From: JAWKIW01 sp041394145
Lineage (GTDB): Bacteria; Actinomycetota; Acidimicrobiia; Acidimicrobiales; Acidimicrobilacustridaceae
DNA: 64,000 bases
Reading direction: 5' to 3'
Assembly (NCBI GenBank): GCA_041394145.1
Contig: JAWKIW010000005.1
Coordinates: forward strand, 186,001 to 250,000
Both the position numbers and the translations under genes were made by a program. The notes beneath the pieces are model-generated. The model was not told the origin of the DNA. It saw only the letters and a program-made list of their open reading frames with translations, and did not search any database. Shown here one piece after another: positions 18,863 through 28,048 of the stretch; the first letter of the stretch is position 1; each line of letters starts with the position of its first letter.

Positions 18863-20620
18863 TCACCCGCCGGCGCGCAGGCAGGGGCCGGCGACCCGCA
18901 GGTCGCCTCGGCGGCGGGTGCGGCCGGTGGCGTCGAGGACCTCGAGCAGCGGCACGGCGTACTTGCGTGGGTGCCGAGCGCCTCGCGCACGTCGCCGACG
19001 CTGATGCCTCGGGCTGCAGTCGTCGAGGCGGGCCGCCAGGATCCGGCACAGGTCGTCCACCGCAGCGGCGGCGAAGCACACGCCGCCGTGGAGACGACGT
19101 GGCCGCGCCGCACCAGCTCGCGCACGTCGGCCCGGGCCACACCGGCGTCCTCCGGTGACGGCGGGGCGAACGGCTCGGCTTCGAGCCGGGCGAGGAACAG
19201 GTGGTCGGCCCAGGGTCGGCGGTCGAGCCGAGGGTGGCGCGACCGCCCGACACGGTGACCCCGTCGAGGCCGGCCAGCACGGCTCGGTCGCGATCGTCGA
19301 GCGCGGCGACGTCGATGCCGACCTCGCCCGCCGCCTCGACGGCCGCTCGCAGCCGATCGCATGTCGCCGCCAGCACGGTCGGGTCGACCACCCAGCGGCC
19401 GACGTCGGCCGGCCGACGCTCGCCGGTCAGTCGCTCGAGCTCGTCGACGTCGACCCAGCCGCGGCTGGCGACCACGCGCCCACGTCGCGGTCGGGTCGGG
19501 CGCGAGCCGCCGGGAGCCGCGGGTCCACGTCGAGGATCTCGCCCCCGCCGATCGTCTCGCCGCGGCCGGCGTCGCGCAGCACGACGTGGTCGCCGGGCAG
19601 CAGCGGCAGGGGCACGGGCAGGTGCAGGCGCACGAAGCCCGATCGGCCGGGCTCGATCACGTCGGGGCCGAGCACCCGGAGCCGCACGGCGTGCTCGCCC
19701 GACCCGAGGTAGGCGAGGTACGCGCCGCGCCGCGACACCGGGTGGTCGAGCGAGCCCAGCACGTCGATGCGGGCGTCGAGGACGGCGACGGCGTGCCACT
19801 GCCCGGCCCGCACGAGGGCGTCGCCGCGACCGACGTCGTGGTGGGAGATCCCCGACAGGTTCACCGCCACGCGGTGGCCGGGCCCGACCTCGGCCTCGCC
19901 GTGCTCGTGGGTCTGCAGGGCCCGCACCCGCACCGGCCGTTCGCCCGGCACCACCACCAGCTCGTCGTCGACGGCGAGGCGCCCGCCGGTGAGCGTGCCG
20001 GTGACCACGGTGCCCGCGCCCTTCGGTGCGAACGACCGGTCGACCCACAGCCGGGGCCGGTGGAGGTCGGTGGCCCGCGGGGTGTCGTCGAGCAGGCGGT
20101 CGAGGGCGAGGCGCAGCGCAGCCAGGCCGGTGCCGTCGACCGCATCGACCGCCACGATCTCGGCGTCGGCCAGGAACGTCCCTTCGAGGTGGTCCACCAC
20201 GTCGAGGCGGGCCAGCTCGCGGTGGTCCTCGTCGACGAGGCCGACCTTGGTGAGGGCGACGACGCCGTGGCGGTGGCCGAGGCCTTCGAGGATGCGCAGG
20301 TGCTCCTCGGACTGGGGCTTCCAGCCCTCGGTGGCGGCCACCACGAACAGGCAGGCGTCGACCGCGCCGACCCCGGCGAGCATGTTGCGCAGGAACCGGA
20401 CGTGGCCGGGCACGTCGACGAAGGCCACGCCCCGGCCGCTGGGCAGGGTGCACCAGGCGAAGCCGAGGTCGATGGTGAGGCCGCGCTCCTTCTCCTCGGC
20501 CAGGCGGTCGGGGTCGGTGCCGGTGAGGGCCTGCACGAGCGTCGACTTGCCGTGGTCGACGTGGCCGGCGGTGGCCACCACGTGGGTGGTGGCGTCGGCC
20601 GACGGCGCGGCCACGCTCAC
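18863..20620 (-). CDS. selB: Selenocysteine-specific elongation factor SelB; frame interrupted
   Basis: SelB brings Sec-tRNA to the ribosome at UGA codons marked by a SECIS. G1 is GHVDHGKST, G3 DVPGHVRFLRNM, G4 TKVGL (the usual aspartate of (N/T)KxD reads glycine here). Domains II and III follow (SFAPKGAGTVVTGTLTGGRL; SGFVRLHLPVPLPLLPGDHVVLRDAGRGETIGGG), then winged helices for SECIS binding, with a typical end (DHLFLARLEAEPFAPPSPED ... YAVPLLEVLDATG). The winged-helix part needs shifts near 19480, 19220, 19090 and 19000. GTG at 20620 overlaps the selA stop (GTGA). No tRNA-Sec, selD or obvious selenoprotein gene is seen in the window. Confidence 0.88.
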
Positions 20621-21945
20621 CGGCCCGTGAGCGCGCCGGCCACCGCGTCGGCGACCACCGGGTCGTCGTCGGCGTCGACCGTGCGCAGGTCGAGGTGGGT
20701 GCGCCCCTCGGCCACGCGGGCGATGACCGGCCGGGCGCCTGCCCGCAGGACCGCGGCGTGATCGCCGTCGAGGGTGAGCCCGGCCGAGGCGATGGTGACG
20801 CCGGGCAGCGTGCCGCCCCCGGGCACGGCCTCGAGGTCGTCGGCCGTCGCCCCGGGTGCGCCGCGCCGCTCCAGCTCGGCCACGAGGGCGTCGGCGCGGG
20901 CGCGCAGGCCCTCGACGGGCAAGGTGGCCAGTCGCCAGAACGCGATGGCGTCGCCGTCGCGCCGCAGGTAGGCGAGCGCGGTCTCCTGGAGGGCGGCCAG
21001 CACGAGGCCGCCGGGGCGCAGGGCGCGCGCCAGCGGATGGGCCGCACAGGTGGCGACGAGGTCGGCCCGGCCGGCGATGATGCCCGCCTGCGGCCCGCCG
21101 AGCAGCTTGTCGCCCGAGAAGGTGACGAGGTCGGCGCCGGCGGCCAGGGTCTGGCGGGCGGCAGGCTCGCCGTGCAGCCAGGCCGGTGGCCCGGCGGGCA
21201 GCCACGGGCAGGCGGCGTCGAGCAGCCCCGAGCCGATGTCGGCGACGACGGGGACGCCGAGGTCACCCAGCTCGTCGATCCCCACGGCCTCGGTGAAGCC
21301 GACGATGCGGTAGTTCGACTGGTGCACCTTGAGCACGAGGGCGACGTCGCCGTGACCGGCGAGGGCCCGCTCGACGTCCGCCCGCCGGGTGCGGTTCGTG
21401 GTGCCCACCTCCACCAGCCGGGCGCCCGACTGCGCCATCACCTCCGGCACTCGGAAGCCGCCCCCGATCTCCACCAGCTCGCCCCGCGACACCACCACCC
21501 CGCGGCCGTCGCCGGCCAGCGCGGCCAGCACCAGCAGCACGGCGGCGGCGCCGTTGTTCACGATCAGGGCGGCCTCGGCGCCGCACGCTCGGGCCAGCAG
21601 CGTGCCGGCGTGGGCCGAGCGCGACCCGCGGCGACCCGACGCCAGGTCGAGCTCGAGGTTCGTGAAGGTGGCGTCCTGGTGGTGGGCGAGCGGGGCGCGG
21701 CCGAGGTTCGTGTGCAGCAGCACCCCGGTGGCGTTCACCACCGGCTGCAGGAGCCGCCGGCCGATGCGCGCCGCCGCGGCGCGGGCCGCGGCCTCGTAGT
21801 CGGCCGGGCCGGCGACGTCGCCGACGCGGTCGCCGTCCGCACCGCTCGCCACGGCCTCGCGTGCCGCGTCGACGCACAGGGCGTGGGGCAGGCCGGTGTC
21901 GGCGATGGCGCGGGCGAGGCGGTCGACGGAGGGTGGGGGCGCCAC
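20617..21945 (-). CDS. selA: L-seryl-tRNA(Sec) selenium transferase SelA
   Basis: A 442-residue PLP enzyme converting Ser-tRNA(Sec) to Sec-tRNA(Sec) with selenophosphate. Family signatures: VVNATGVLLHTNLGRAPL, YE-type N-terminal region, NNGAAAVLLVL, VEVGTTNRTRRADVERAL, VADIGSGLL, and the PLP lysine K280 in TFSGDKLLGGPQAG. Length is close to the usual ~450-460. It is the first gene of a selA-selB unit; the 77 bp between it and divergent fxsA must hold both promoters. Confidence 0.96.
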   Translation of the reverse strand: MAPPPSVDRLARAIADTGLPHALCVDAAREAVASGADGDRVGDVAGPADYEAAARAAAARIGRRLLQPVVNATGVLLHTNLGRAPLAHHQDATFTNLELDLASGRRGSRSAHAGTLLARACGAEAALIVNNGAAAVLLVLAALAGDGRGVVVSRGELVEIGGGFRVPEVMAQSGARLVEVGTTNRTRRADVERALAGHGDVALVLKVHQSNYRIVGFTEAVGIDELGDLGVPVVADIGSGLLDAACPWLPAGPPAWLHGEPAARQTLAAGADLVTFSGDKLLGGPQAGIIAGRADLVATCAAHPLARALRPGGLVLAALQETALAYLRRDGDAIAFWRLATLPVEGLRARADALVAELERRGAPGATADDLEAVPGGGTLPGVTIASAGLTLDGDHAAVLRAGARPVIARVAEGRTHLDLRTVDADDDPVVADAVAGALTGR

Positions 21946-22022
21946 GGCGACGCAGGTTAGGTCGGTCCCCCACCGCCCGCCCCGCCCGGGGAAGCGGCCG
22001 GGTGGCCCGGTAGCATTGGTTC

Positions 22023-22580
22023 GTGGTCCTGGTCGTGCTGCTCCTGCTGTTCGTGGTGCTGCCGCTGGTGGAGCTGTACGTGATCGTCCAGGTCGCCGGC
22101 CAGATCGGCGTCCTGTGGACCTTCGCCTCGCTCATCGCCATCTCCGTGCTGGGTGCCTGGTTGGTCAAGCGCGAGGGCCTCGGCGTGCTGCGCCGGCTCA
22201 ACGCCGAGCTGAACGCCGGCCAGCTGCCCACGACCGCGCTGGTCGACGGTGCGCTGGTGCTGCTGGCCGGGCTGCTGTGCATTGTGCCCGGGTTCGTCAG
22301 CGATGCCGCCGGGCTGCTGCTGCTGGTCCCGCCGGTGCGCGCCGGCCTGCGCCACGTCCTCGTGGGGCGCCTGCAGCGCCGGCTCGACCTCGCCTCGGAG
22401 TCGGGCGGTTCGGCCGGCTACGTGTTCACCCGCTCGGGGGGATTCGGCCCCGGTGGCTTCGGCACCAGCACGGTCTTCATCCGCGGCAACGTCGTCGACA
22501 CCACCGCCACCGACGCTCGCGGTGCCGACGGCGACGACCCGGGCGACCCCTGGACGCGTCAGCTCGGCCCGGGGCGATGA
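22023..22580 (+). CDS. fxsA: FxsA-family membrane protein
   Basis: A 185-residue FxsA protein: hydrophobic start (LVVLLLLFVVLPLVELYVIVQVA), the family core IGVLWTFASLIAISVLGAWLVKREGLGVLRRLNAEL, and a second TM pair (LVDGALVLLAGLLCIVPGFVSDAAGLLLLVPP). Named for suppression of F exclusion of phage T7 in E. coli; the cellular role is unclear. The C-terminal tail is Gly/Asp-rich. GTG at 22023; its stop overlaps the next ATG (ATGA), so it is coupled to the NUDIX gene. Confidence 0.88.
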   Translation: MVLVVLLLLFVVLPLVELYVIVQVAGQIGVLWTFASLIAISVLGAWLVKREGLGVLRRLNAELNAGQLPTTALVDGALVLLAGLLCIVPGFVSDAAGLLLLVPPVRAGLRHVLVGRLQRRLDLASESGGSAGYVFTRSGGFGPGGFGTSTVFIRGNVVDTTATDARGADGDDPGDPWTRQLGPGR

Positions 22581-23494
22581 GCACGTCGGCTCCGGCTCCG
22601 GTCGCCGAGGTGCCCCTGCGCGACGCCGCCACCGTGATGCTGGTGCGCGACGGCGACGGCGGCCTCGAGGTCTTCATGCTGCGGCGCAACCTGCGCAGCG
22701 ACTTCGTGGGCGGTGCCTACGTGTTCCCCGGCGGTGCGGTCGACCCCCACGACCGCCACGAGGACCTCGAGCCGGTGTGCGCGGGCCGCAGCGACGCCGA
22801 CGCGTCGTCCCGGCTCGACATCGACCGGGGTGGGCTCGCCTACTGGGTCGCCGCCATCCGCGAGAGCTTCGAGGAGGCGGGGGTCCTGCTCGCCTACGAC
22901 CGCGACGGTGACGTGGTCCGCTTCGACGACCCCGGTGTCGCCGAGCGCTTCGTCGCCCACCGGCACGCCGTCGACCACGGTGAGCGCCGCCTGGTGGAGA
23001 TCTGCGACGAGGAGGGGCTCCGTCTCGCCGTCGACACCATGTACTACTTCGCCCACTGGATCACGCCCGAGGGTGCGCCCCGGCGCTACGACACCCGCTT
23101 CTTCGTGGCCCGGGCACCCGAGAACCAGGAGCCGGTGCACGACGACCACGAGGTGATCGCCAACCTGTGGGTGCGCCCGGCCGAGGCGCTCGCCCGCCAT
23201 CAGGCCGGCGAGTACGAGATGGTCTTCCCCACCGTCCGCTCCCTCGTGGCGCTGTCGCGCTTCGACGGCGCCGACGACCTGCTCGCCCACGCCGCCACCA
23301 TCGACGAGGTGCCGCCGATCCTGCCCCGCATCGTCGCCGAGGAGGAGGGCGGGCTGCGCATCGTGCTGCCCGGCGACCCCGAGTACGACGCCGTCGTGCC
23401 GGCGGTGCTGCCCGAGGGCATCCCCATGAACAGGCTCGGCATGTCGGGCGCTTCCGCCGGCGCGGCCGACCAGACCCAGGAAGGGGTGATCTGA
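22577..23494 (+). CDS. NUDIX hydrolase (NUDT19/RppH-like superfamily)
   Basis: 305 residues. The N-terminal NUDIX domain has AYVFPGGAVDPHD and the catalytic box end REsfEEAGVLL (seen as AIRESFEEAG), with an insertion between the G and RE parts as in NUDT7/19-type CoA-active proteins. The substrate is likely a CoA derivative or nucleotide diphosphate, but this is inference. The C-terminal helical region (YYFAHWITPEGAPRRYDTRFFVARAP) is typical for this actinobacterial subgroup. ATG overlaps the fxsA stop by 4 bases, and its own stop is 1 nt before the next GTG, so the three form one transcriptional unit. Confidence 0.85.
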   Translation: MSTSAPAPVAEVPLRDAATVMLVRDGDGGLEVFMLRRNLRSDFVGGAYVFPGGAVDPHDRHEDLEPVCAGRSDADASSRLDIDRGGLAYWVAAIRESFEEAGVLLAYDRDGDVVRFDDPGVAERFVAHRHAVDHGERRLVEICDEEGLRLAVDTMYYFAHWITPEGAPRRYDTRFFVARAPENQEPVHDDHEVIANLWVRPAEALARHQAGEYEMVFPTVRSLVALSRFDGADDLLAHAATIDEVPPILPRIVAEEEGGLRIVLPGDPEYDAVVPAVLPEGIPMNRLGMSGASAGAADQTQEGVI

Positions 23495-23495
23495 C

Positions 23496-24374
23496 GTGTC
23501 CCGGGCCAGGGTGAAGGCGAGGGAACCAGAGGTGACCGACGACGAGGTGCCGGCCCCCGAGCCGCTGGTGCCGGGCGTCGCCCGGGCGTTGAGCCCGATG
23601 GTGCGCCGCATCGTCGCCCCCAACCCCGGGATCTACACGGGTCCGGGCACCAACACCTACCTGGTCGGCATCGACGAGATCGTGGTCGTCGACCCCGCCG
23701 TCGACGACGCCTCCCACCTCGACGCCATCATCGGCTGCGGCGGCGACCGCATCCGCTGGATCGCCGTCACCCACACCCACGTCGACCACGCCACCGGCGC
23801 GGCGGCGCTGGCCGAGCGCACCGGCGCCGAGGTGCTCGGCTACGGGGCCAAGGACGGCTTCAAGCCCGACCGGCGCCTGCGCGACGGCGACGTCGTCGAC
23901 TCCACCGAGTTCCGCCTCCGGGCCATCCACACGCCGGGTCACGCCTCCAACCACCTCTGCTACCTGGTGGAGGAGGAGCGCATGCTGCTGTCGGGCGACC
24001 ACATCAACTCGTCGGCCACGGTGGTCATCCGCCCGCCCGACGGCGACATGGCCGCCTACCTCGACTCGTTGGCCGCGCTGCGCAAGCTGCGGCTGCGCTC
24101 GATCGCGCCGGGTCACGGGCACCTCATCGAAGACCCTGCCGCCACCATCGACTGGTACATCGAGCATCGCCACGAGCGGGAGGCCCAGGTGCTCGCCGCG
24201 CTGACCGAGGCAGGCAGCGCCAAGATCGACCAGCTGGTCCCGATCGTGTACGTCGACGTCGACGAGGAGCGCTGGCCCATCGCCCGCTACTCGCTGCACG
24301 CCCACCTGCTCAAGCTGGCCGCCGAGGGCAAGGTGTCGGGCAAGACGCTGACGGGCAAGTGGTCGGTCGCCTGA
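23496..24374 (+). CDS. Metallo-beta-lactamase-fold hydrolase (LACTB2-like)
   Basis: 292 residues. Metal-binding motif HTHVDH (AVTHTHVDHATG), then HTPGHASNHLCY, SGDHI and APGHGHLI give the full set of zinc ligands. A C-terminal winged-helix-like segment (IARYSLHAHLLKLAAEGKV) identifies the LACTB2/BLACT_WH subgroup, which includes RNA endonucleases and thioesterases. It sits directly behind the NUDIX gene (1-nt gap), a pairing seen in many actinobacteria. The substrate is not readable from sequence. GTG start. Confidence 0.87.
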   Translation: MSRARVKAREPEVTDDEVPAPEPLVPGVARALSPMVRRIVAPNPGIYTGPGTNTYLVGIDEIVVVDPAVDDASHLDAIIGCGGDRIRWIAVTHTHVDHATGAAALAERTGAEVLGYGAKDGFKPDRRLRDGDVVDSTEFRLRAIHTPGHASNHLCYLVEEERMLLSGDHINSSATVVIRPPDGDMAAYLDSLAALRKLRLRSIAPGHGHLIEDPAATIDWYIEHRHEREAQVLAALTEAGSAKIDQLVPIVYVDVDEERWPIARYSLHAHLLKLAAEGKVSGKTLTGKWSVA

Positions 24375-24438
24375 CCGGCCGCCGCCTCGCCGACCGCGAA
24401 CCGATGCCGACGACCGGCTGCTCGACGTCGAGAGAGGC

Positions 24439-24980
24439 ATGCCACCGATGACGAGCGACGACCGACGCGATCGCACCGATGTCGTCTCGCGGCTGGCGCA
24501 GCACCGCTTCGCCGACGTCAACGAGCTGCTCGACACGCCGATGGTGCTCGTCACCGCCTTCGACGGCGACGAGCGGTCGGGGTGCCTGGTCGGGTTCTGG
24601 ACCCAGTGCAGCATCGACCCGCCCCGCTACCTCGTGTGCCTGTCGAAGGCCAACCACACCTACGGGGTGGCCGCCGGCAGCGAGGTGCTGGCCGTGCACC
24701 TCGTGCCCGACGACCGCTTCGACCTCGCCGAGCTGTTCGGCGGCGAGACCGGCGACGGGGTCGACAAGCTGGCGCGCTGTGACTGGACGCCGGGACCGGC
24801 CGGTGTGCCGATCCTCGACGCCTGTCCCGACTGGTTCGTGGGTCGGGAGGTCGCTCGCACGGACGCCGGCGACCACGACGCCATCGTGCTCGAGCCCGTC
24901 GACCTGTCCTCCGGCGAGCCCGAGGGCCCCTTCGTCCACTACCGCCGCGCCAGGCAGATCACCCCGGCCACCCGGCGTGA
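24439..24980 (+). CDS. Flavin reductase-like FMN-binding protein; stop lost by 1-nt shift
   Basis: About 180 residues with a flavin reductase split-barrel: FADVNELLDTPMVLVTAFDGDERSGCLVGFWTQCSIDPPRYLVCLSKANHTY, followed by AVHLVPDDRFDLAELFGGETGDGVDK. It binds FMN and may serve a monooxygenase or reduce small molecules; the partner is unknown. ATG at 24439 follows GAGAGAGGC. After QITP at about 24963 the frame runs on for some 640 nt of non-coding quality. Restoring one G gives PGHPA and a TGA at 24978, so I place the end there. Probably a sequencing deletion. Confidence 0.78.
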
Positions 24981-25149
24981 GCGCGGTGCGACCGGCCCGG
25001 CGTCCGTCGTACGCCCCACGTGGCGTCCGGGCGATCAGCGTCCAGGCCTTGGTCCTCGTCGTGGTGCTGGTGCTCGTGGCGCGGCCCCACCCGTTGCACG
25101 GCTTGCCGATCGAGGTGATCACCTGACGCAGCCGTGCCTGGTCGAGGTG

Positions 25150-25491
25150 TCAGGGGATGTCGAGGATCAGGGCGATGGTCTCTCGGATCTGGGCGAGCAC
25201 TGCGGCACCCACGTGGCCTCGCACTCCGGAGATCCGACTCGGAGAGACGGCCCGGATGTGTTGGCACTGCGCCGCCGACGCCGTCTCGAGCCCGTTCACC
25301 CCGTCGGGCTCGACGGTCACCTCGGAGTGGAACGAGCGGATCGTGCTCGTGAGCGGCACCACGTGCACCACGGATGGCGCAGCATCGAGGATCCGTTGGG
25401 CGGTGACCAAGACCGCGGGATGCCGGAAGCCCGCCTCCCGTCCCGCCGGTGCTCCCAGCTCGAGGTCGACGACATCACCCGAGCTCGGCAT
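25150..25491 (-). CDS. MazF/PemK-type toxin (mRNA interferase)
   Basis: 113 residues. HPAVLVTAQRILDAAPSVVHVVPLTSTIRSFHSEVTVEP matches the MazF barrel, including the conserved PLTST region and the later C-terminal QIRAVSPSRI-like segment (CQHIRAVSPSRISGVRG). Such toxins cut RNA at short motifs. The usual N-terminal GEIWL-type start is replaced by DVVDLELGAPAGREAGFRHPAV, so it belongs to the divergent actinobacterial group. It overlaps the upstream antitoxin gene by 17 nt, an arrangement giving translational coupling. Confidence 0.85.
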   Translation of the reverse strand: MPSSGDVVDLELGAPAGREAGFRHPAVLVTAQRILDAAPSVVHVVPLTSTIRSFHSEVTVEPDGVNGLETASAAQCQHIRAVSPSRISGVRGHVGAAVLAQIRETIALILDIP

Positions 25492-25669
25492 CGAGCCAGA
25501 TCACCTCGTCGTCCCGCAGCCGCGTGCGGAGGTCGGCGCCGACGCGGTCTTGTCGAAGCGCTCGTACGGCGAGCGACACGGTGTTGCCGACGGTGGTGTT
25601 CAGCTCGGCGGCCAAGCGCTTGAGCTCGTCATGGGTCGCGGTGTCGATCCGGACGCTCGTCGTGTGCAT
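25475..25669 (-). CDS. Ribbon-helix-helix antitoxin of the MazF pair
   Basis: 64 residues from ATG at 25669: HTTSVRIDTATHDELKRLAAELNTT is a ribbon-helix-helix DNA-binding start; the C-terminal part (LRDDEVIWLDAELG) is acidic and would wrap the toxin. A longer start at 25681 (MLIC...) is possible, but a TANNNT hexamer 7 nt before the ATG at 25669 suggests a leaderless mRNA beginning there. The gene is followed by, and overlaps, the toxin. Autoregulation is expected from the imperfect palindrome covering the start. Confidence 0.82.
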   Translation of the reverse strand: MHTTSVRIDTATHDELKRLAAELNTTVGNTVSLAVRALRQDRVGADLRTRLRDDEVIWLDAELG

Positions 25670-25682
25670 GCAGATCAGCATA
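25668..25682 (-). promoter_or_regulatory. Leaderless promoter and operator of the toxin-antitoxin pair
   Basis: On the coding strand TATGCT (25682-25677), then GATCTGC, then ATG at 25669: a -10 TANNNT box 7 nt before the start codon. The same bases form ATGC-T-GATC-T-GCAT, a 14-bp inverted repeat with two mismatches, suited to an RHH dimer. Confidence 0.5.
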
Positions 25683-25729
25683 CATCCCGCGCCGCAGCTC
25701 TCCGGGGCCTGGGCGCGGCAGGAGAGCCG

Positions 25730-26191
25730 TCAGTGCTCGCCCTTGATGACGAAGTAGGAGCCGCGGATGGTGCCGGCCAGCTTCGACCTCTGGCGGGCGA
25801 ACTTGAACGACGACAGCTCCTCGGGCACCTCCATGCCGTCGGACAGCTTGAAGCCGACGGCCCGCTTGCCGCCGTCCTCCAGCGAGTACAGGACGTTGAC
25901 CGACAGGCCGCTCTCGTAGAAGACGTAGGTCCAACGCACGCCGTCGACCTCGAACTGGGTCGCCTCCAACGGCGGGGACGCGATGACGATGTCCCGCTCC
26001 TCCTTCAGGATGCGGGCGACGTAGGCGACCAGCCTCTTGGCCTTGCTCGCCGGCTCGACGGTGAAGTCGTGGTCGTACTTGTTCTTGAAGTAGCGGGCCT
26101 CGTTGGCCCGCAGGCCGGCCAGGGCATCGGCGACGGGCGAGGACTCCAGCCCCACGGTGGACACGGACGTGAAGTCCACGGCGTACGACAT
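25730..26191 (-). CDS. Conserved hypothetical protein
   Basis: 153 residues, soluble, no signal peptide or TM. It mixes charged helices (VADALAGLRANEARYFKNKYDHDF) with beta-rich sequence (VDGVRWTYVFYESGLSVNVLYSLEDGGKRAVGFKL) and a basic C-terminus (FKFARQRSKLAGTIRGSYFVIKGEH). Not recognised. It starts with ATG at 26191, about 256 bp from the divergent aldehyde dehydrogenase gene. Codon use is like its neighbours, but lysine content is higher than for most genes here. Confidence 0.7.
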   Translation of the reverse strand: MSYAVDFTSVSTVGLESSPVADALAGLRANEARYFKNKYDHDFTVEPASKAKRLVAYVARILKEERDIVIASPPLEATQFEVDGVRWTYVFYESGLSVNVLYSLEDGGKRAVGFKLSDGMEVPEELSSFKFARQRSKLAGTIRGSYFVIKGEH

Positions 26192-26447
26192 CGCTCATCC
26201 CCCTCGTCGCCGGCCGAGACCCGGCGGCGCGGAACGAGGGTATCCGGATCGCGGGTGGCCGGGCCGGGTCGCGTGGGGGCGGCCGCGTCGAGGCCGGAGC
26301 CCCCTGGGGGATGCCGCTCCCGTCGGGCGCGGCTACCGTCGAGCCGTCCCAACCATCCGACCACGCCCCGGGCACGGGGCGAGCGTCGGGCCGGCACCGG
26401 GTCGCCAGCGCCCCGGAGCCCCGTCCAGCCACGACCCAGGGGGGAAC

Positions 26448-27962
26448 ATGGCCGACTACCAGCTGTACATCGACGGCGAGCTCTGCGACGCCACCGGTGG
26501 GGAGACGTTCGCGTCGTACAACCCGGCGACCGGCGAGAAGATCGCCGACATCGCCAAGGCGTCCAAGGAGGACACCGTCCGGGCGATCGAGGCCGCCCGC
26601 AAGGCCTTCGACGAGGGCCCGTGGCCCAAGATGAGCGGCAAGGAGCGAGCCGAGAAGCTGCGCCTCATCGCGTCGAAGATCGCCGAGAACGCCGCCGAGC
26701 TGGCCGAGCTGGAGGCGCTCGACGGCGGTGGCACCATCCGCAAGGCCCAGCTGGCCGACGTGCCCGGCGCCCAGTCGAGCTTCGAGTGGTTCGCCCGCAT
26801 GGCCGAGGAGCGCCCCGACCGGGTCGACCTCGAGGGCACGCCGTTCCCCGCCTCGCAGAACTACGTCCGCTACGAGCCCCTCGGCGTCACCACCGGGATC
26901 ATCCCGTGGAACTTCCCGCTGATCATGGCCTCGTGGAAGATCGCTCCGGCCATCGCCGCCGGCAACACCTCGGTGCTCAAGCCGGCCTCCTACACCTCGA
27001 TCACGGCCCTCAAGCTGGCCCAGATCATCGCCGAGTGCGACCTGCCCCCGGGTGTGGTCAACATCATCGCCGGCCCCGGCGGCACGGTGGGTGAGGAGCT
27101 GGCCTCCAACCCGATGGTCGACAAGACCGCCTTCACCGGCTCCACCGAGGTGGGGCGTCGCATCATGCAGCTCGCCTCGGGCACGGTGAAGGGCTGCACG
27201 CTCGAGCTGGGCGGCAAGTCGGCCAACATCGTCCTCGACGACGCCGACCTCGACCAGGCCGCCGCCGCCGTGCTGTGGGGCACGTTCATGCACGGCGGTC
27301 AGGTGTGCGAGTCCGGCACCCGGGCGCTGGTGCAGCGCGGCATCTACGACGAGTTCGTGAGCCTGCTGGCCGACCGGGCCGGCAAGATCCAGCTCGGCGA
27401 CCAGCTCGACATGAACACCGACCTGGGGCCCCTGGTGCACCGCAGCCAGGTCGAGACCGCCGAGCGCTATGTCGCCCTCGGCCGTGAGGAGGTCGGCGAG
27501 CCGATCGTGGGCGGCTCCTCCCCGGCGGCCATGCCCGGCAACCTCGACCCCAAGGCCTTCTTCCAGCCGACGATCTTCGCCGACGTCGACAACTCCGCTC
27601 GCATCGCCCAGGAGGAGATCTTCGGCCCGGTGCTGTGCGTCATCCCCTTCGACAGCGACGACGAGGCCGTGGCCATCGCCAACGACTCGATCTACGGGCT
27701 CGGGGGCGGCGTGCAGTCGGGCAACCTCGAGCGGGCCCAGGACGTGGCGTCCCGCATGCGCACCGGCACCGTGTGGATCAACGACTACCACATGATCTCG
27801 CCGGAGCGTCCCTTCGGTGGCTACAAGCAGTCCGGCGTGGGCCGCGAGCTGGGCACCCAGGGCTACGACATCTACCGCCAGGTGAAGCACGTCCACGTGA
27901 ACCCCGAGACCTCGGGCCGGGACAACCACTTCCACTACGCGGTGCTGAGCGCCAACATCTGA
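26448..27962 (+). CDS. NAD(P)-dependent aldehyde dehydrogenase
   Basis: 504 residues of the ALDH superfamily, oxidising an aldehyde to the acid. Catalytic residues: N154 (PWNFPL), E253 (LELGGKSANIV), C287 (GGQVCESGTRAL). The NAD-binding turn is FTGSTEVGRR and the C-terminal PFGGYKQSGVGRELG motif is present. The residue after the cysteine is E rather than the common T/A. The substrate is not readable; betaine-aldehyde-like or general aliphatic aldehydes are possible. ATG at 26448 after GGGGGAAC. Monocistronic, ending in a strong bidirectional hairpin at 27981. Confidence 0.95.
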   Translation: MADYQLYIDGELCDATGGETFASYNPATGEKIADIAKASKEDTVRAIEAARKAFDEGPWPKMSGKERAEKLRLIASKIAENAAELAELEALDGGGTIRKAQLADVPGAQSSFEWFARMAEERPDRVDLEGTPFPASQNYVRYEPLGVTTGIIPWNFPLIMASWKIAPAIAAGNTSVLKPASYTSITALKLAQIIAECDLPPGVVNIIAGPGGTVGEELASNPMVDKTAFTGSTEVGRRIMQLASGTVKGCTLELGGKSANIVLDDADLDQAAAAVLWGTFMHGGQVCESGTRALVQRGIYDEFVSLLADRAGKIQLGDQLDMNTDLGPLVHRSQVETAERYVALGREEVGEPIVGGSSPAAMPGNLDPKAFFQPTIFADVDNSARIAQEEIFGPVLCVIPFDSDDEAVAIANDSIYGLGGGVQSGNLERAQDVASRMRTGTVWINDYHMISPERPFGGYKQSGVGRELGTQGYDIYRQVKHVHVNPETSGRDNHFHYAVLSANI

Positions 27963-27980
27963 CGCTCGCCACGACCAGAC

Positions 27981-28017
27981 GCGAGCAGCGGGGCGCCCTC
28001 CGGGGCGCCCCGCTCGC
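27981..28017. terminator. Bidirectional hairpin between convergent genes
   Basis: GCGGGGCGCC pairs perfectly with GGCGCCCCGC across a short loop, flanked by a further partly paired GCGAG/CTCGC. It lies 19 nt after the aldehyde dehydrogenase stop and 32 nt from the end of the convergent gene, so it can serve both. Confidence 0.7.
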
Positions 28018-28048
28018 GCCCGGGCGCGGGCCACCGAGGGGCGCGCCG

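Noticed and set aside
21946..22022. tRNA-Sec between selA and fxsA
   Set aside because: The 77 bp show no long acceptor, 8-bp extra stem or TCA anticodon.
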